A DNA stretch of 64,000 nucleotides. Source: Candidatus Bartonella washoeensis Sb944nv. GTDB lineage: Bacteria > Pseudomonadota > Alphaproteobacteria > Rhizobiales > Rhizobiaceae. The stretch is from the NCBI RefSeq assembly GCF_000278135.1, contig NZ_JH725022.1, forward strand, positions 132,186 through 196,185, in the 5' to 3' direction. Under the pieces are notes generated by a model, which ran no database searches, had not been told where the DNA came from, and was given only the letters and a program-made list of their open reading frames with translations. The translations under genes and the position numbers were made by a program. Positions 40,450 through 50,440 of the stretch are shown one piece after another. Positions within the stretch are counted from its first letter, which is position 1. Each line of letters opens with the position of its first letter.

Positions 40450-41739
40450 ATGGCCAATGTAGTAGTTGTCGGTACACAATGGGGCGATGAAGGCAAAGGT
40501 AAAATTGTAGATTGGTTGTCTGAGCGGGCAGATATCGTGGTGAGATATCAGGGCGGACACAATGCAGGGCACACATTGGTTATTGATGGGGTTAGTTATA
40601 AATTATCGCTTTTACCGTCTGGTTTAGTACGTGGGAAGTTATCAATTATTGGGAATGGGGTTGTCGTTGATCCCCATCATTTTGTGTCAGAATTAAAAAA
40701 ACTACGTGATCAGGGCGTGAAAATTACACCGGAAATTTTACGTATTGCTGAAAATGCTCCGTTGATTCTCTCTTTGCATCGCGATCTTGATGCGACCCGA
40801 GAAAGTGGTTTATCGGGTTTAAAAATTGGTACGACAAAGCGTGGTATTGGTCCGGCTTATGAAGATAAGGTGGGGCGTCGTGCTATCCGAGTGATGGATT
40901 TAGCAGAACCTGATACGCTTATGGCTAAGATTGAACGGCTTTTGGGACATCATAATGCTTTGCGTCGCGGGATGGGTGTTGCAGAGATTGATTCCAAGGC
41001 GCTTTATGATGAATTAATGCAAGTAGCGGACGAAATTCTACCCTTTATAGATTGCACGTGGCGTCTTTTAGATGAAAGTTATCGGATGGGAAAGCATGTT
41101 CTTTTTGAAGGTGCGCAAGGTGCTTTATTAGATAATGATTTCGGTACTTATCCTTACGTGACATCATCCAATACAGTTGCTGGGCAGGCATGTACTGGTT
41201 CAGGTATGGGACCTAGCTCAATTCACTATGTTTTAGGTATTGCAAAAGCTTATACAACACGAGTTGGAGAAGGACCATTTCCGACAGAGCAGATAAATGA
41301 TATTGGCGAATTTATTGGAATGCGTGGCAAAGAATTTGGTGTCGTGACTGGTCGAAAACGTCGATGTGGTTGGTTTGATGCTGTTTTAGTACGTCAGATG
41401 GTAGCGATTTGCGGTGTTCACGGTATAGCACTGACAAAGCTTGATGTTTTGGATGGTTTGGATGAAATTAAAATTTGTGTTGGGTATGAGCTTGATGGAA
41501 AAAAGATTGATTATTTACCCTCTTCCATGGGAGCGCAAGCTCGTGTAAAGCCTGTGTATGAGACATTGGAAGGTTGGAAGGAAGAAACAGCACATGCATT
41601 GAGCTGGGAAAATTTACCGGTGCAGGCTGTTAAATATATACGCTATATTGAAGAATTGATTAATACGCGGGTGGCTTTATTATCTACTAGCCCTGAGCGT
41701 GAAGATACCATCCTTGTTACTGATCCATTTGCAGATTAA
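40450..41739 (+). CDS. purA: Adenylosuccinate synthetase PurA
   Basis: GTP-dependent condensation of IMP and aspartate, the first committed step to AMP. The 429-residue protein starts [23 protein letters not shown] with the GDEGKGK phosphate-binding loop, followed by [46 protein letters not shown] and [14 protein letters not shown], all PurA signatures. An in-frame ATG at 40435 exists, but GGAG at 40440-40443 is correctly spaced from 40450, which also matches family starts. Confidence 0.97.
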   Translation: MANVVVVGTQWGDEGKGKIVDWLSERADIVVRYQGGHNAGHTLVIDGVSYKLSLLPSGLVRGKLSIIGNGVVVDPHHFVSELKKLRDQGVKITPEILRIAENAPLILSLHRDLDATRESGLSGLKIGTTKRGIGPAYEDKVGRRAIRVMDLAEPDTLMAKIERLLGHHNALRRGMGVAEIDSKALYDELMQVADEILPFIDCTWRLLDESYRMGKHVLFEGAQGALLDNDFGTYPYVTSSNTVAGQACTGSGMGPSSIHYVLGIAKAYTTRVGEGPFPTEQINDIGEFIGMRGKEFGVVTGRKRRCGWFDAVLVRQMVAICGVHGIALTKLDVLDGLDEIKICVGYELDGKKIDYLPSSMGAQARVKPVYETLEGWKEETAHALSWENLPVQAVKYIRYIEELINTRVALLSTSPEREDTILVTDPFAD

Positions 41740-41980
41740 TCATTATCTTGAGATTTCCATATTGATTTTTGTTTTGGCTCTGTATTTTCCTATAGAACAG
41801 AGACTGATACGAGAGGGTGTGAGAGAAAGGTGCAAAATAGCATTGTTTATTTCGTATATTCACTTTAAACTGAGGCAATAGTTGTATCAATATAAATGGC
41901 AATCAACTTAGAAGGCTAAAATAAACGCTGGCCTGGGGGCTGGGGTTTTTCTTCTCAGTTTGAGAAAGATTATAGAAGAT

Positions 41981-43408
41981 ATGGTAGATTTCATTGGAAT
42001 CTTAAAAAAAACAATCAATGCGCAAAGTAATGTTACACCACAAGTGCGTAAGCGGGTTTATAAACGAGCTATCGAAACATTAGAACATCAATTTGTAGCA
42101 GCAACAATACCACAAGCGATGGCAGATAAGCAGAGAAAGATTTTGCAAAGTGCTATTGCAACTGTTGAAGAAGAATATTTAGCTGTTGAAAAGAATTTGC
42201 TGTCTTCAGTTATTGGGTGGAAAACTACACATATAGCTGAAGATGACAAACACACACAAGACTCTGTATTGCTACAGGGTAATGAGTTTTCAGTAGTAAA
42301 AACAGAAGGAAGACAAGACACTGTTACAAGTTTAAAGAACAATGAGGCAGTTGATGAGCTTTCTGTATCAGCGGTGCCAGATGCAGAGCTTGTCAGTATG
42401 GAAGCTTATTTGTCTTCTGAGCATGTTGACAACAATACCTTAAAGGCTTCATCTTTAGCTTCTCCTTTGCAAGGAGATAATACGTACATTGTTTCGCATA
42501 TTTTTTCTCAAGCTTTGCGTCGTGCTAATAGGTCATCGATGCAAAGGCGTATTGTGATAAGTGCTGCTGTTTTTGTTGGTTTTTTCACCTTAGTGATAGG
42601 TATTTATTTTATCTGTGAACGTTTGTTTGTATCAAATAATTATCGATTGTCAGGGGAAAATATTCACGTTTCTCATGCATTATCCAGGACACTTTCGGTT
42701 AACAGAAAGTTAACACAACGTCTGTTAGAGGATGGGAGCGAAATTGATGTTGGCTTAGATCAAACGGCAGATTCTTCGAATGAAGAAGGAACCTCAACAG
42801 TTATTGCTAAAAATTTGCAGTCAAGTGAACAATTAGGTGAGGCTGTTTTTTATCAAGCGCGTACGGATTATGATGCAGAAAAAGTAGCAACAGGGAGCGC
42901 TCGTTGGACACTTATAAAGGAGTCTCGCGGAAAGGGGGCTCCAGAAGAATTGGCTATCCAAGGTGATATAAAAATTCCAGATGAAGGATTATCATTACGG
43001 TTAATTTTGCGTCGTAATACCGATCTATCTTTTCCTGCTGCGTATATTATGGATCTTATTTTCATTCTTTCTGATAAATTTTCAGGTCAATCTATAAGCA
43101 ATGTTCAGGCACTAACTTTTAAAGCAAGTGAACAATCCATTGGACAGACTTTAACAAGGACTGTTGCAGCGAAGATTGATGAGAATTTTTTTCTTGTTGC
43201 ATTGAGCAGCAATCATCCATTTCTTAACCGAAATTTACAATTAATGCGGGAATTGGATTGGGTGCGTTTAGTATTGACTGATAAAAACGGACGTACAAAC
43301 GAATTGACTTTTGCAAAAGGACCAACAGGTGAGTCTATTTTTAATGAAGTCATTGGACAATGGCTTGTTAAATCAGAGAAGCTGACAATTCTTGGGCAGA
43401 AAAAATAA
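41981..43408 (+). CDS. Conserved membrane protein between purA and rpoH
   Basis: A 475-residue protein of unknown function, resembling proteins I recall at this location in Rhizobiales. The N-terminal ~60 residues (MVDFIGILKKTINAQ, RVYKRAIETLEHQF) are helical and conserved-looking; a polar linker follows. A single transmembrane helix lies at about residues 185-207 (IVISAAVFVGFFTLVIGIYF). The remaining ~265 residues are probably periplasmic, with a beta-rich portion near EELAIQGDIKIPDEGLSLRL. A TTG at 41960 extends the frame; the ATG at 41981 is more likely by comparison with such homologues. It is not an enzyme by any visible motif. Confidence 0.7.
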   Translation: MVDFIGILKKTINAQSNVTPQVRKRVYKRAIETLEHQFVAATIPQAMADKQRKILQSAIATVEEEYLAVEKNLLSSVIGWKTTHIAEDDKHTQDSVLLQGNEFSVVKTEGRQDTVTSLKNNEAVDELSVSAVPDAELVSMEAYLSSEHVDNNTLKASSLASPLQGDNTYIVSHIFSQALRRANRSSMQRRIVISAAVFVGFFTLVIGIYFICERLFVSNNYRLSGENIHVSHALSRTLSVNRKLTQRLLEDGSEIDVGLDQTADSSNEEGTSTVIAKNLQSSEQLGEAVFYQARTDYDAEKVATGSARWTLIKESRGKGAPEELAIQGDIKIPDEGLSLRLILRRNTDLSFPAAYIMDLIFILSDKFSGQSISNVQALTFKASEQSIGQTLTRTVAAKIDENFFLVALSSNHPFLNRNLQLMRELDWVRLVLTDKNGRTNELTFAKGPTGESIFNEVIGQWLVKSEKLTILGQKK

Positions 43409-43485
43409 AATATTAGCGCGAATGAGACAGAAGACTATAAAAAGAATTCTCGTTACAGAAAGCTTCTGGTAGCTTAGCTCAAACT

Positions 43486-43518
43486 GAAAGAGCCAACAGA
43501 TGTCAGCTCTTTCTTATG
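43486..43518. terminator. Bidirectional terminator between membrane protein and rpoH
   Basis: GAAAGAGC (43486-43493) pairs perfectly with GCTCTTTC (43506-43513) around a 12-base loop, followed by TTATGTT on the plus strand. It sits in the convergent gap and can serve both genes. Confidence 0.65.
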
Positions 43519-43570
43519 TTCAAAATGCACAAATAATTGATTTTATACTTAAAATTTAGGAGCTTTATAC

Positions 43571-44449
43571 CTAACTTTGGGATAAAGCAAAAGCTTTTAT
43601 AGAATCTTGCACTTTTTCAAATGCACGCATTTCAATTTGTCTTACACGCTCGCGACTAATGTTAAATTCACTTGAGAGTTCTTCTAATGTCAGCGGTATA
43701 TCGCTTAAACGACGTGCTTTGAATATACGCCTTTCTCGTTCATTCAAATTACTCATGGCATGTATTAGCATGGAACGACGATTTTCCAATTCATTTTGTT
43801 CAATCAAAGTTTGTTCCTGATTGTTTGAGTCATCCACCAACCAATCTTGCCATTGTCCACTTTCACCTTCTTTGGTGCGAACAGGTGCATTGAGCGAAGT
43901 GTCACCACCAAGTCGACGGTTCATCGATACGACTTCATCTTCTGTGACATTCAATTGGGTTGCAATTTCTTTCACTTGCTCTGCGTTGAGATCACCACTA
44001 TCAAGCGCTTGAAGCCTACTTTTTAACTTACGAAGGTTGAAAAATAAGCGCTTTTGATTAGCAGTTGTCCCCATTTTTACCAAGCTCCAAGACCGCAATA
44101 CATATTCTTGGATTGATGCTTTAATCCACCATATTGCATAGGTTGCAAGACGAAAACCACGTTCCGGCTCGAAACGCTTAACAGCTTGCATAAGTCCAAC
44201 ATTGCCTTCTGAAATGACTTCCCCAATAGGCAATCCGTAGCCCCGATATCCCATTGCAATTTTAGCCACGAGGCGTAAATGACTGGTTACCAATCTATGC
44301 GCAGCCTTTAGATCATTATGTTCACGATAACGTTGAGCCAGCATGTACTCTTCTTTTGGCTCAAGCATTGGAAAACGACGAACTTCTTCTAGGTAACGAT
44401 TCAATCCTCCGTCACCTGTCGTTACTGATAGCAGATTCATATGGGCCAT
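43571..44449 (-). CDS. rpoH: RNA polymerase heat-shock sigma factor RpoH (sigma-32)
   Basis: Alternative sigma factor directing heat-shock transcription. The 292-residue product has region 2 (LRLVAKIAMGYRGYGLP, GNVGLMQAVKRFEPERGFRLATYAIWWIKA), the RpoH box QKRLFFNLRKLK that distinguishes it from other sigma-70 proteins, and the region 4 helix-turn-helix (LTLEELSSEFNISRERVRQIEMRAFEK). The frame is open to 44488, but the ATG at 44449 is preceded on the minus strand by AGGAGGGT, which decides the start. It is downstream of, and on the same strand as, rluD. Confidence 0.95.
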   Translation of the reverse strand: MAHMNLLSVTTGDGGLNRYLEEVRRFPMLEPKEEYMLAQRYREHNDLKAAHRLVTSHLRLVAKIAMGYRGYGLPIGEVISEGNVGLMQAVKRFEPERGFRLATYAIWWIKASIQEYVLRSWSLVKMGTTANQKRLFFNLRKLKSRLQALDSGDLNAEQVKEIATQLNVTEDEVVSMNRRLGGDTSLNAPVRTKEGESGQWQDWLVDDSNNQEQTLIEQNELENRRSMLIHAMSNLNERERRIFKARRLSDIPLTLEELSSEFNISRERVRQIEMRAFEKVQDSIKAFALSQS

Positions 44450-44597
44450 ATAGCACCCTCCTTTTGCATGAATTCCCTGATAAGGCAAATTCGATTTGTA
44501 GACATTACCAATATCTCTAATGCATCACCTTATCATAATTTTTAATTTTGTTCAAAAAGAGACATTTTATTGTGAAATCATAAGAAGGCTAAAAGTT

Positions 44598-45602
44598 TCA
44601 ATTCATTTTTTGAAAATGCTTGATAAGTTCAGCCATATCGTGGGGAAGAGGTGAAGAAAAAGACATAATTTTACCTGTAGCAGGATGTTCAAAGGTAAGA
44701 CTGACTGCATGAAGCGCTTGTCGGTTGAATTGATCGATTGCATTTCTAATTATGGGATTAAGCACGTTTGATTTTGTTTTAAAAGCATTTCCATAAACAG
44801 TATCACCTACGAGTGGATGTCCTATATGGGCCATATGAACACGAATTTGGTGTGTGCGCCCGGTTTCCAAACGACATTCCAGAAGGCTAGCAAAAGATGT
44901 TGTATCTGCGAGAGTTCCATATTTTTCAAGGAGAGAAATATGTGTAATAGCGTGACGAGCATGAGAACTTTGGCTATGGACGACAGCTTGTTTCGTTCGG
45001 TTATGGGGGGAACGGCCAAGAGATGCATCAATTGTTAAAACATTACGGCTGGGAGATCCCCAAATCAAGGCGTGATAGCGTCGATCTAATGCACTGGTAC
45101 GTCCGTGGTCAGAAAATTGTGCACTTAAGCTTTGATGAGCAAGGTCATTTTTGGCGACAACCATGACTCCGCTTGTATTTTTATCGAGACGATGGACAAT
45201 ACCCGGACGTTTAATGCCACCGATACCAGACAAACTATCGTGACAGTGATAGATAAGAGCATTAACCAATGTACCTGTCCAGTTACCGTTTCCAGGATGA
45301 ACAACGAGACCAGCCGGTTTATTGATGACAATGACATGATCATCTTCAAAGAGAATGTCCAATGCAATGGCTTCACCGCTAGGTTTTGCATCAGAAAGGA
45401 CAGGTATTGTCAATTCGATCATTTGATTGGGTTTTAATTTTGTTTTCGGCTCTTTTATTAATTGACCATCAATTTTAAGGGAGCCTTCACGGATGAGGAC
45501 TTGCAAACGCGAACGCGATAACTCATTTTTATATTGTTCGGCTAGCCATTGATCAAGCCGCTGCCCAAGAGCATTTTCATCTGTTACTCGCTGTGTTATC
45601 AT
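44598..45602 (-). CDS. rluD: 23S rRNA pseudouridine synthase RluD
   Basis: Makes pseudouridines in helix 69 of 23S rRNA (positions 1911/1915/1917 in E. coli). The 334-residue protein has an N-terminal S4 domain (RLDQWLAEQY, RSRLQVLIREGSLKIDG) and the catalytic RluA-type domain with VINKPAGLVVHPG, HRLDKNTSGVMVVAK (catalytic Asp) and the C-terminal TGRTHQIRVHMAHIGHPLVGD. AGGAAATGT precedes the start on the minus strand. The rluD-rpoH adjacency is the usual rhizobial arrangement. Confidence 0.94.
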   Translation of the reverse strand: MITQRVTDENALGQRLDQWLAEQYKNELSRSRLQVLIREGSLKIDGQLIKEPKTKLKPNQMIELTIPVLSDAKPSGEAIALDILFEDDHVIVINKPAGLVVHPGNGNWTGTLVNALIYHCHDSLSGIGGIKRPGIVHRLDKNTSGVMVVAKNDLAHQSLSAQFSDHGRTSALDRRYHALIWGSPSRNVLTIDASLGRSPHNRTKQAVVHSQSSHARHAITHISLLEKYGTLADTTSFASLLECRLETGRTHQIRVHMAHIGHPLVGDTVYGNAFKTKSNVLNPIIRNAIDQFNRQALHAVSLTFEHPATGKIMSFSSPLPHDMAELIKHFQKMN

Positions 45603-45634
45603 ACATTTCCTATTAAGTTTTTAATAAGATTATT

Positions 45635-47065
45635 TTACCAATATGAAATTGCTTTGGTATCGAGGAATTCTTTAATTCCCCATCGTCCGCCTTCACGGGC
45701 ACGTCCAGAAAACTTTACGCCTCCAAAGTAACTACCATCGGGTAATCCATGTCCGTTAATTTCTACCATACCAGACCGTAGTTGCACAGCTATACGACGG
45801 CATTTGCTTCGATCTTGCGATTGTATATAGTTTGTAAGACCATACTCAGTATCATTGGCTAAAGCTACGGCTTCATCTTCTGTATTAAAGGGAAGAATAG
45901 ACAGGACCGGACCAAAGATTTCTTCTCTAAAAATACGCATACTAGATTTCACATTGGCAAAGACGGTTGGACGTACATAATAACCGCGTTCCATTCCCAT
46001 CGGTAAACCAGTTCCACCTGCGACAAGTGTTGCACCTTCATCAATTCCGGATTGGATAAGATCTTGAATTTTTTCGTATTGTTGTTTTGAAACTACGGGA
46101 CCAATATGATTTCCTACTTGGTGGCTTGGGCCTACCTTTGTTTGTTCGGCGATATCTTTGGCTATTTCGATAGCTTTTTCATAGATGGTTTGTTCCACAA
46201 GCATACGTGTTGGCGCATTACAGCTTTGCCCACTATTATAGAAGCAGTGGTGTACACCACGTTGAATAGCGTCTGTATCGGCGTCAGCAAAGATGATATT
46301 AGCGCCTTTGCCTCCAAGTTCTAGACAGACTCGTTTTAAAGTGTTGCTGGCATTTTTAGAAATATCTTTTCCTGCTCTGGTGGATCCAGTAAAACTGATC
46401 ATTTCCAGATCTGGATGAGCAGAGAGGTAAGAGCCGACATTTTTTCCATCACCATTGATCAAATTAAAAACGCCGGCAGGTAAGGCGGCTTCATCTAAAA
46501 TTTCAGCAAAGAGCATAGCAGAAAGAGGAGCAATTTCTGAGGGTTTCAAAACCATAGTACAGCCAGCTAAGAGAGCAGGAATAACTTTAAGAGTTATTTG
46601 GTTCATCGGCCAATTCCAAGGAGTAATCAATCCTACGACGCCGATAGGGTCATAATGAAGAATCGCTTTCTCATTGTCTTCTATTAAAAGACCTTGGAAC
46701 GAAAACTCTTTGTAAGCTTTGATAAAGTTGCGAATATGGTCACTGCCGGTTGCGGTCTGCGCATTGAGCGCCATATCAATAGGTGCTCCCATTTCCATTG
46801 AAATGGCTTGTGCCATATCTTCTGAGCGTTTTTCATAGATTTCTAAAATTTTTTCAACGAAACTAAGACGTTCACTGGGCAAGGTTTTTTTCCAATTTGG
46901 AAAAGCTTTTTTAGCAGCGTTAATTGCTTTATCTGCATCTGTTGTATTGCCCATGCTAATGACAGCACAAGCTTCTTCTGTTGATGGGTCAATGACGTGT
47001 AAATCGTGAGGAGTGCTCGGATCATCCCATAAACCATTAATATAAAATTTCCGCTTATTAAACAT
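45635..47065 (-). CDS. NAD(P)+-dependent aldehyde dehydrogenase family protein
   Basis: Oxidises an aldehyde to the acid. The 476-residue length is standard. Motifs: GLITPWNWPMNQI (N-terminal coenzyme region), LKPSEIAPLSAMLFAE, FTGSTRAGKDI, the catalytic Glu in LELGGKGANIIF, and the catalytic Cys in GQSCNAPTRMLV; the C-terminus holds EEIFGPVLSILPF. The closest type appears to be generic betaine-aldehyde-like dehydrogenases; substrate unknown. GGGAG lies before the ATG. It sits between rluD and the divergently transcribed ftsK and has no pathway partners next to it. Confidence 0.9.
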   Translation of the reverse strand: MFNKRKFYINGLWDDPSTPHDLHVIDPSTEEACAVISMGNTTDADKAINAAKKAFPNWKKTLPSERLSFVEKILEIYEKRSEDMAQAISMEMGAPIDMALNAQTATGSDHIRNFIKAYKEFSFQGLLIEDNEKAILHYDPIGVVGLITPWNWPMNQITLKVIPALLAGCTMVLKPSEIAPLSAMLFAEILDEAALPAGVFNLINGDGKNVGSYLSAHPDLEMISFTGSTRAGKDISKNASNTLKRVCLELGGKGANIIFADADTDAIQRGVHHCFYNSGQSCNAPTRMLVEQTIYEKAIEIAKDIAEQTKVGPSHQVGNHIGPVVSKQQYEKIQDLIQSGIDEGATLVAGGTGLPMGMERGYYVRPTVFANVKSSMRIFREEIFGPVLSILPFNTEDEAVALANDTEYGLTNYIQSQDRSKCRRIAVQLRSGMVEINGHGLPDGSYFGGVKFSGRAREGGRWGIKEFLDTKAISYW

Positions 47066-47466
47066 AATGCACTCCCTACTTTTTTATTTTTGTATTGTTA
47101 AATGATGTTCTATTTGAACCTTTTTTAATAAGGATAACAAGGATAATCTTATCAAAGGTAAAGAAATTGGACTGTTTTATAACAATGAGGCATGGAGCAT
47201 TGAAAAAGTAGGACTTAACTCTTTGTATTATTTTTACTAATCTTCTATAAGAAATTTTTCTTTAAAACCAACGAAGTACAGCTGTATAACACTATGAATT
47301 TTATCATTTACACAGCAAGAATAAAGGGAAAATTATAGAGAGAAATTATATTATTTTTTAAAAAAAAGTGACAGCCAGCAAAAGGTTATTAACCTTCGTA
47401 CTGTAGTCTCTATCCATTCTTTTTGAAGAAGCAAGTGTTCTTATTGCTATAATTTTGTTGGGTGTC
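47066..47466. promoter_or_regulatory. Divergent intergenic region between ALDH and ftsK
   Basis: About 400 non-coding bases that must hold promoters for both genes. It is AT-rich; no operator or RNA structure stands out. Confidence 0.4.
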
Positions 47467-50025
47467 ATGCATAGTTCGAAAACAAAATCCATTTCTACAT
47501 CTTTTTTTTCTGATGAGAGTGCACAAGGTGCATCAGAAAGAGATTCATCTACTAATATTGCTGAAATATTTTCTTATCCAGAAGTATGGAAAAAGGCATT
47601 CATGCTTGGACAGAATGTGCGTTTTACACGAACACCAGAAGTGGAAATTTTGCGTCGTCGTATAGAAACAGATCCAGTTTTTGCGAAACAGTTTCAAGTC
47701 TTTACGAAGCAAGAAAGAAAAAAGCTTACGAACATTATACATTGTAACAAGAAAACAAAAAATTTCCCATCGACCAAAAGAGTGATTAATCCGCGATCTA
47801 TAGAGAATAAAGCGTCAATTTGTCATTCAGCAGTTTTGGAGCAGTTGTCACGACAAACTGTTAATACGCCGGTTGAGGAGGATGCAGGAAAGCATAAATT
47901 ACAAGTAAAAAATGTGGTGCAAAAAACAAAGGCTGTTGTTCATCTTTCTGATGATGCATTTTTTGAGTGTGAATCCTTTATGCTAGAACAGATTGACACT
48001 AAAATTTCAGAAAAAGATGTAACACGGATTGATTTTGTAAGTGATGAGGTTGCACTGAATACGGCTTCTGCTTTTGATGAGTCAATTACTGCTCTTTATC
48101 GTGTTCTTGAATATCGTTTTCCGCAATTTTACGATTCCATTACATCAGAAGCTCCAACGGAGAATAATCAGGGCATTGAGCAAATTTCTAATTTAATACA
48201 TGCAAAGAATACTACTGTTAAAGAGCCTCAAAAGTGTCATTCTAAGTCTCAGCTTGTTGTAGAAGATTCTGCTCATAATTTAAGCGCAGCAGGGGCTGCT
48301 ATGGAGCCTCAAAATACCAATAATATTTCCGGTTGTATAACAGAAGGTATAGCGAAGAGTTCAGAAGATTTATCTGTGATAAAACCAAAACACAAAGCAT
48401 TGCACTCCGCTTATAAGTCGTTAGGAAATTATGATTCTGCTTTTAAGTCAAATGTTAAATCTCTTGACTATGGTACTTATGAATTTCCTCCAATTGATTT
48501 ATTACAAGAACCTATCTTTCAGGATGATAAAATTATTTCGCAAGAAATATTGGAACGTAGTGCTCGGCTTTTAGAAAGCGTTTTAGAAGATTTTGGAATT
48601 AAGGGAGAAATTATTCATGTCCGCCCAGGACCAGTAGTGACAATGTATGAATTTGAGCCTGCTGCTGGGGTGAAATCGTCTCGGGTTATTGGTCTTTCTG
48701 ACGATATTGCCCGTTCTATGTCTGCCATTTCTGCCCGTGTTGCTGTGATTCCTGGACGCAATGTTATCGGAATTGAATTACCAAATGCAGTTCGTGAAAC
48801 CGTTTATTTGCGTGAATTAATCCAATCAAAAACTTTTCGTGATAGCCAATTTAAATTAGTGCTTGCCTTAGGGAAGGGGATTAATGGTGAGCCTGTCATT
48901 GCAGAATTAGCAAAAATGCCCCATTTGTTGGTTGCAGGAACAACAGGGTCAGGAAAATCTGTTGCAATTAATACAATGATCTTATCGATCCTTTATCGCA
49001 TGACGCCAGAGCAATGTCGCCTCATTATGGTTGACCCTAAGATGTTGGAGCTTTCTATCTATGACGGCATTCCACATCTTCTAACGCCTGTTGTAACTGA
49101 TCCAAAGAAAGCTGTGACAGCCTTAAAGTGGGTAGTGCGTGAAATGGAAGAGCGTTACCGTAAAATGGCTAAGTTAGGTGTGCGTAATATTGACGGCTTT
49201 AATGCCCGAGTCGCACTAGCCATGAAAAAGGGCGAAACCATTATGTGCACTGTACAGTCGGGATTTGATAAAGAAAGTGGCGAAATGCTTTATCATGAAG
49301 AGGCAATGGATTTAACGCAGCTTCCTTATATTGTTGTCATTGTTGACGAAATGGCTGATCTTATGATGGTGGCTGGTAAAGAAATTGAGAATGCTATTCA
49401 ACGTTTAGCACAAATGGCGCGTGCTGCTGGTATTCATCTTATTATGGCTACACAGCGTCCTTCTGTTGATGTTATTACGGGTACGATTAAGGCAAATTTT
49501 CCGACCCGCATTTCTTTCCAAGTAACTTCAAAAATTGATAGTCGCACAATTTTGGGAGAACAAGGTGCTGAAACCCTTTTGGGCCAAGGAGATATGCTTC
49601 ATATGGCTGGTGGTGGGCGCATTGTACGTGTTCATGGACCTTTCGTTTCTGATAAGGAAGTTGAATCTGTGGTTGCACATCTTAAAAGACAAGGAAAACC
49701 TCATTATTTAGCGACAGTAACGGACAGTGAAGACAATAATAATGATTTAGAAATTGCTGATTCTGTTACTAAAAATGTTACAACAGAAAACCTTGGTGAA
49801 GATGGTGAAGAACTTTATGTGCAAGCTGTTAAAATTGTAATGCGTGATAAGAAATGTTCAACATCTTATATCCAGCGTCGACTTGCAATCGGTTATAATA
49901 AGGCGGCGTCTCTTGTTGAGCGGATGGAAGAAGAAGGTATTGTTGGGGCTGCAAATCATGTTGGTAAACGTGAAATTTTGCTTCATGGTTATAATAATCA
50001 TCAAGATTCTTTTAAGAGTGTATAA
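47467..50025 (+). CDS. FtsK/SpoIIIE-type DNA translocase lacking the N-terminal membrane domain
   Basis: ATP-driven double-stranded-DNA pump acting in chromosome segregation. The last ~500 residues carry the translocase motor: alpha domain, Walker A GTTGSGKS (about residue 493), [19 protein letters not shown], Walker [24 protein letters not shown], and the C-terminal winged-helix gamma domain ([21 protein letters not shown]) that reads KOPS-like sequences and contacts XerD. Unlike canonical FtsK, the first ~330 residues contain no hydrophobic segments and are Ser/Lys/Glu-rich. The start is either TTG 47455 or ATG 47467. A terminator follows at 50188. Confidence 0.88.
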   Translation: MHSSKTKSISTSFFSDESAQGASERDSSTNIAEIFSYPEVWKKAFMLGQNVRFTRTPEVEILRRRIETDPVFAKQFQVFTKQERKKLTNIIHCNKKTKNFPSTKRVINPRSIENKASICHSAVLEQLSRQTVNTPVEEDAGKHKLQVKNVVQKTKAVVHLSDDAFFECESFMLEQIDTKISEKDVTRIDFVSDEVALNTASAFDESITALYRVLEYRFPQFYDSITSEAPTENNQGIEQISNLIHAKNTTVKEPQKCHSKSQLVVEDSAHNLSAAGAAMEPQNTNNISGCITEGIAKSSEDLSVIKPKHKALHSAYKSLGNYDSAFKSNVKSLDYGTYEFPPIDLLQEPIFQDDKIISQEILERSARLLESVLEDFGIKGEIIHVRPGPVVTMYEFEPAAGVKSSRVIGLSDDIARSMSAISARVAVIPGRNVIGIELPNAVRETVYLRELIQSKTFRDSQFKLVLALGKGINGEPVIAELAKMPHLLVAGTTGSGKSVAINTMILSILYRMTPEQCRLIMVDPKMLELSIYDGIPHLLTPVVTDPKKAVTALKWVVREMEERYRKMAKLGVRNIDGFNARVALAMKKGETIMCTVQSGFDKESGEMLYHEEAMDLTQLPYIVVIVDEMADLMMVAGKEIENAIQRLAQMARAAGIHLIMATQRPSVDVITGTIKANFPTRISFQVTSKIDSRTILGEQGAETLLGQGDMLHMAGGGRIVRVHGPFVSDKEVESVVAHLKRQGKPHYLATVTDSEDNNNDLEIADSVTKNVTTENLGEDGEELYVQAVKIVMRDKKCSTSYIQRRLAIGYNKAASLVERMEEEGIVGAANHVGKREILLHGYNNHQDSFKSV

Positions 50026-50187
50026 TACTAGTAATTTCAAAGCCTGAAGCTTTATTTTGTTTATGAGAATGGAAATTATCTCGCGCTTATTTTTTATTGT
50101 GAAATATTAAAAAGATTAAATAGGAAACAACAGAGCAGGAAAGCTATCTTATATTAAAATTATTGGCAGGGAGATCAGATTAAGACA

Positions 50188-50218
50188 ACGAAAGGTCACA
50201 GACTGCCTTTCGCATTTT
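50188..50218 (+). terminator. Rho-independent terminator after ftsK-like gene
   Basis: CGAAAGG (50188-50194) pairs with CCTTTCG (50205-50211) around a 10-base loop, followed by CATTTTT. Classic stem plus T-run, 160 bases after the stop. Confidence 0.8.
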
Positions 50219-50336
50219 TAGATTATCTGAAATGTAAAGAAGTTAAACAAGCCTTCATGCGAGGGCAGATGGCTTTTTTTCCTTTTTTAGCGGCTATGAT
50301 TCAAGAAAGGTCTTTTTTTGACCAAGTAGAGCAGGA

Positions 50337-50370
50337 CAAGATACTAAAAGGTGCAAGATACTAAAAGGTG
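50337..50370. repeat. 17-bp tandem duplication
   Basis: CAAGATACTAAAAGGTG occurs twice head to tail (50337-50353, 50354-50370). The unit is not a multiple of three, so it would shift any frame through it; it lies just upstream of the broken sensor-kinase gene. Confidence 0.85.
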
Positions 50371-50440
50371 TAAAATGTGCGATTGTTGCGTTGTGTGGTT
50401 TAAAGCGCATCGCTAAATTTTCTGTAATTTCTATTAATGT

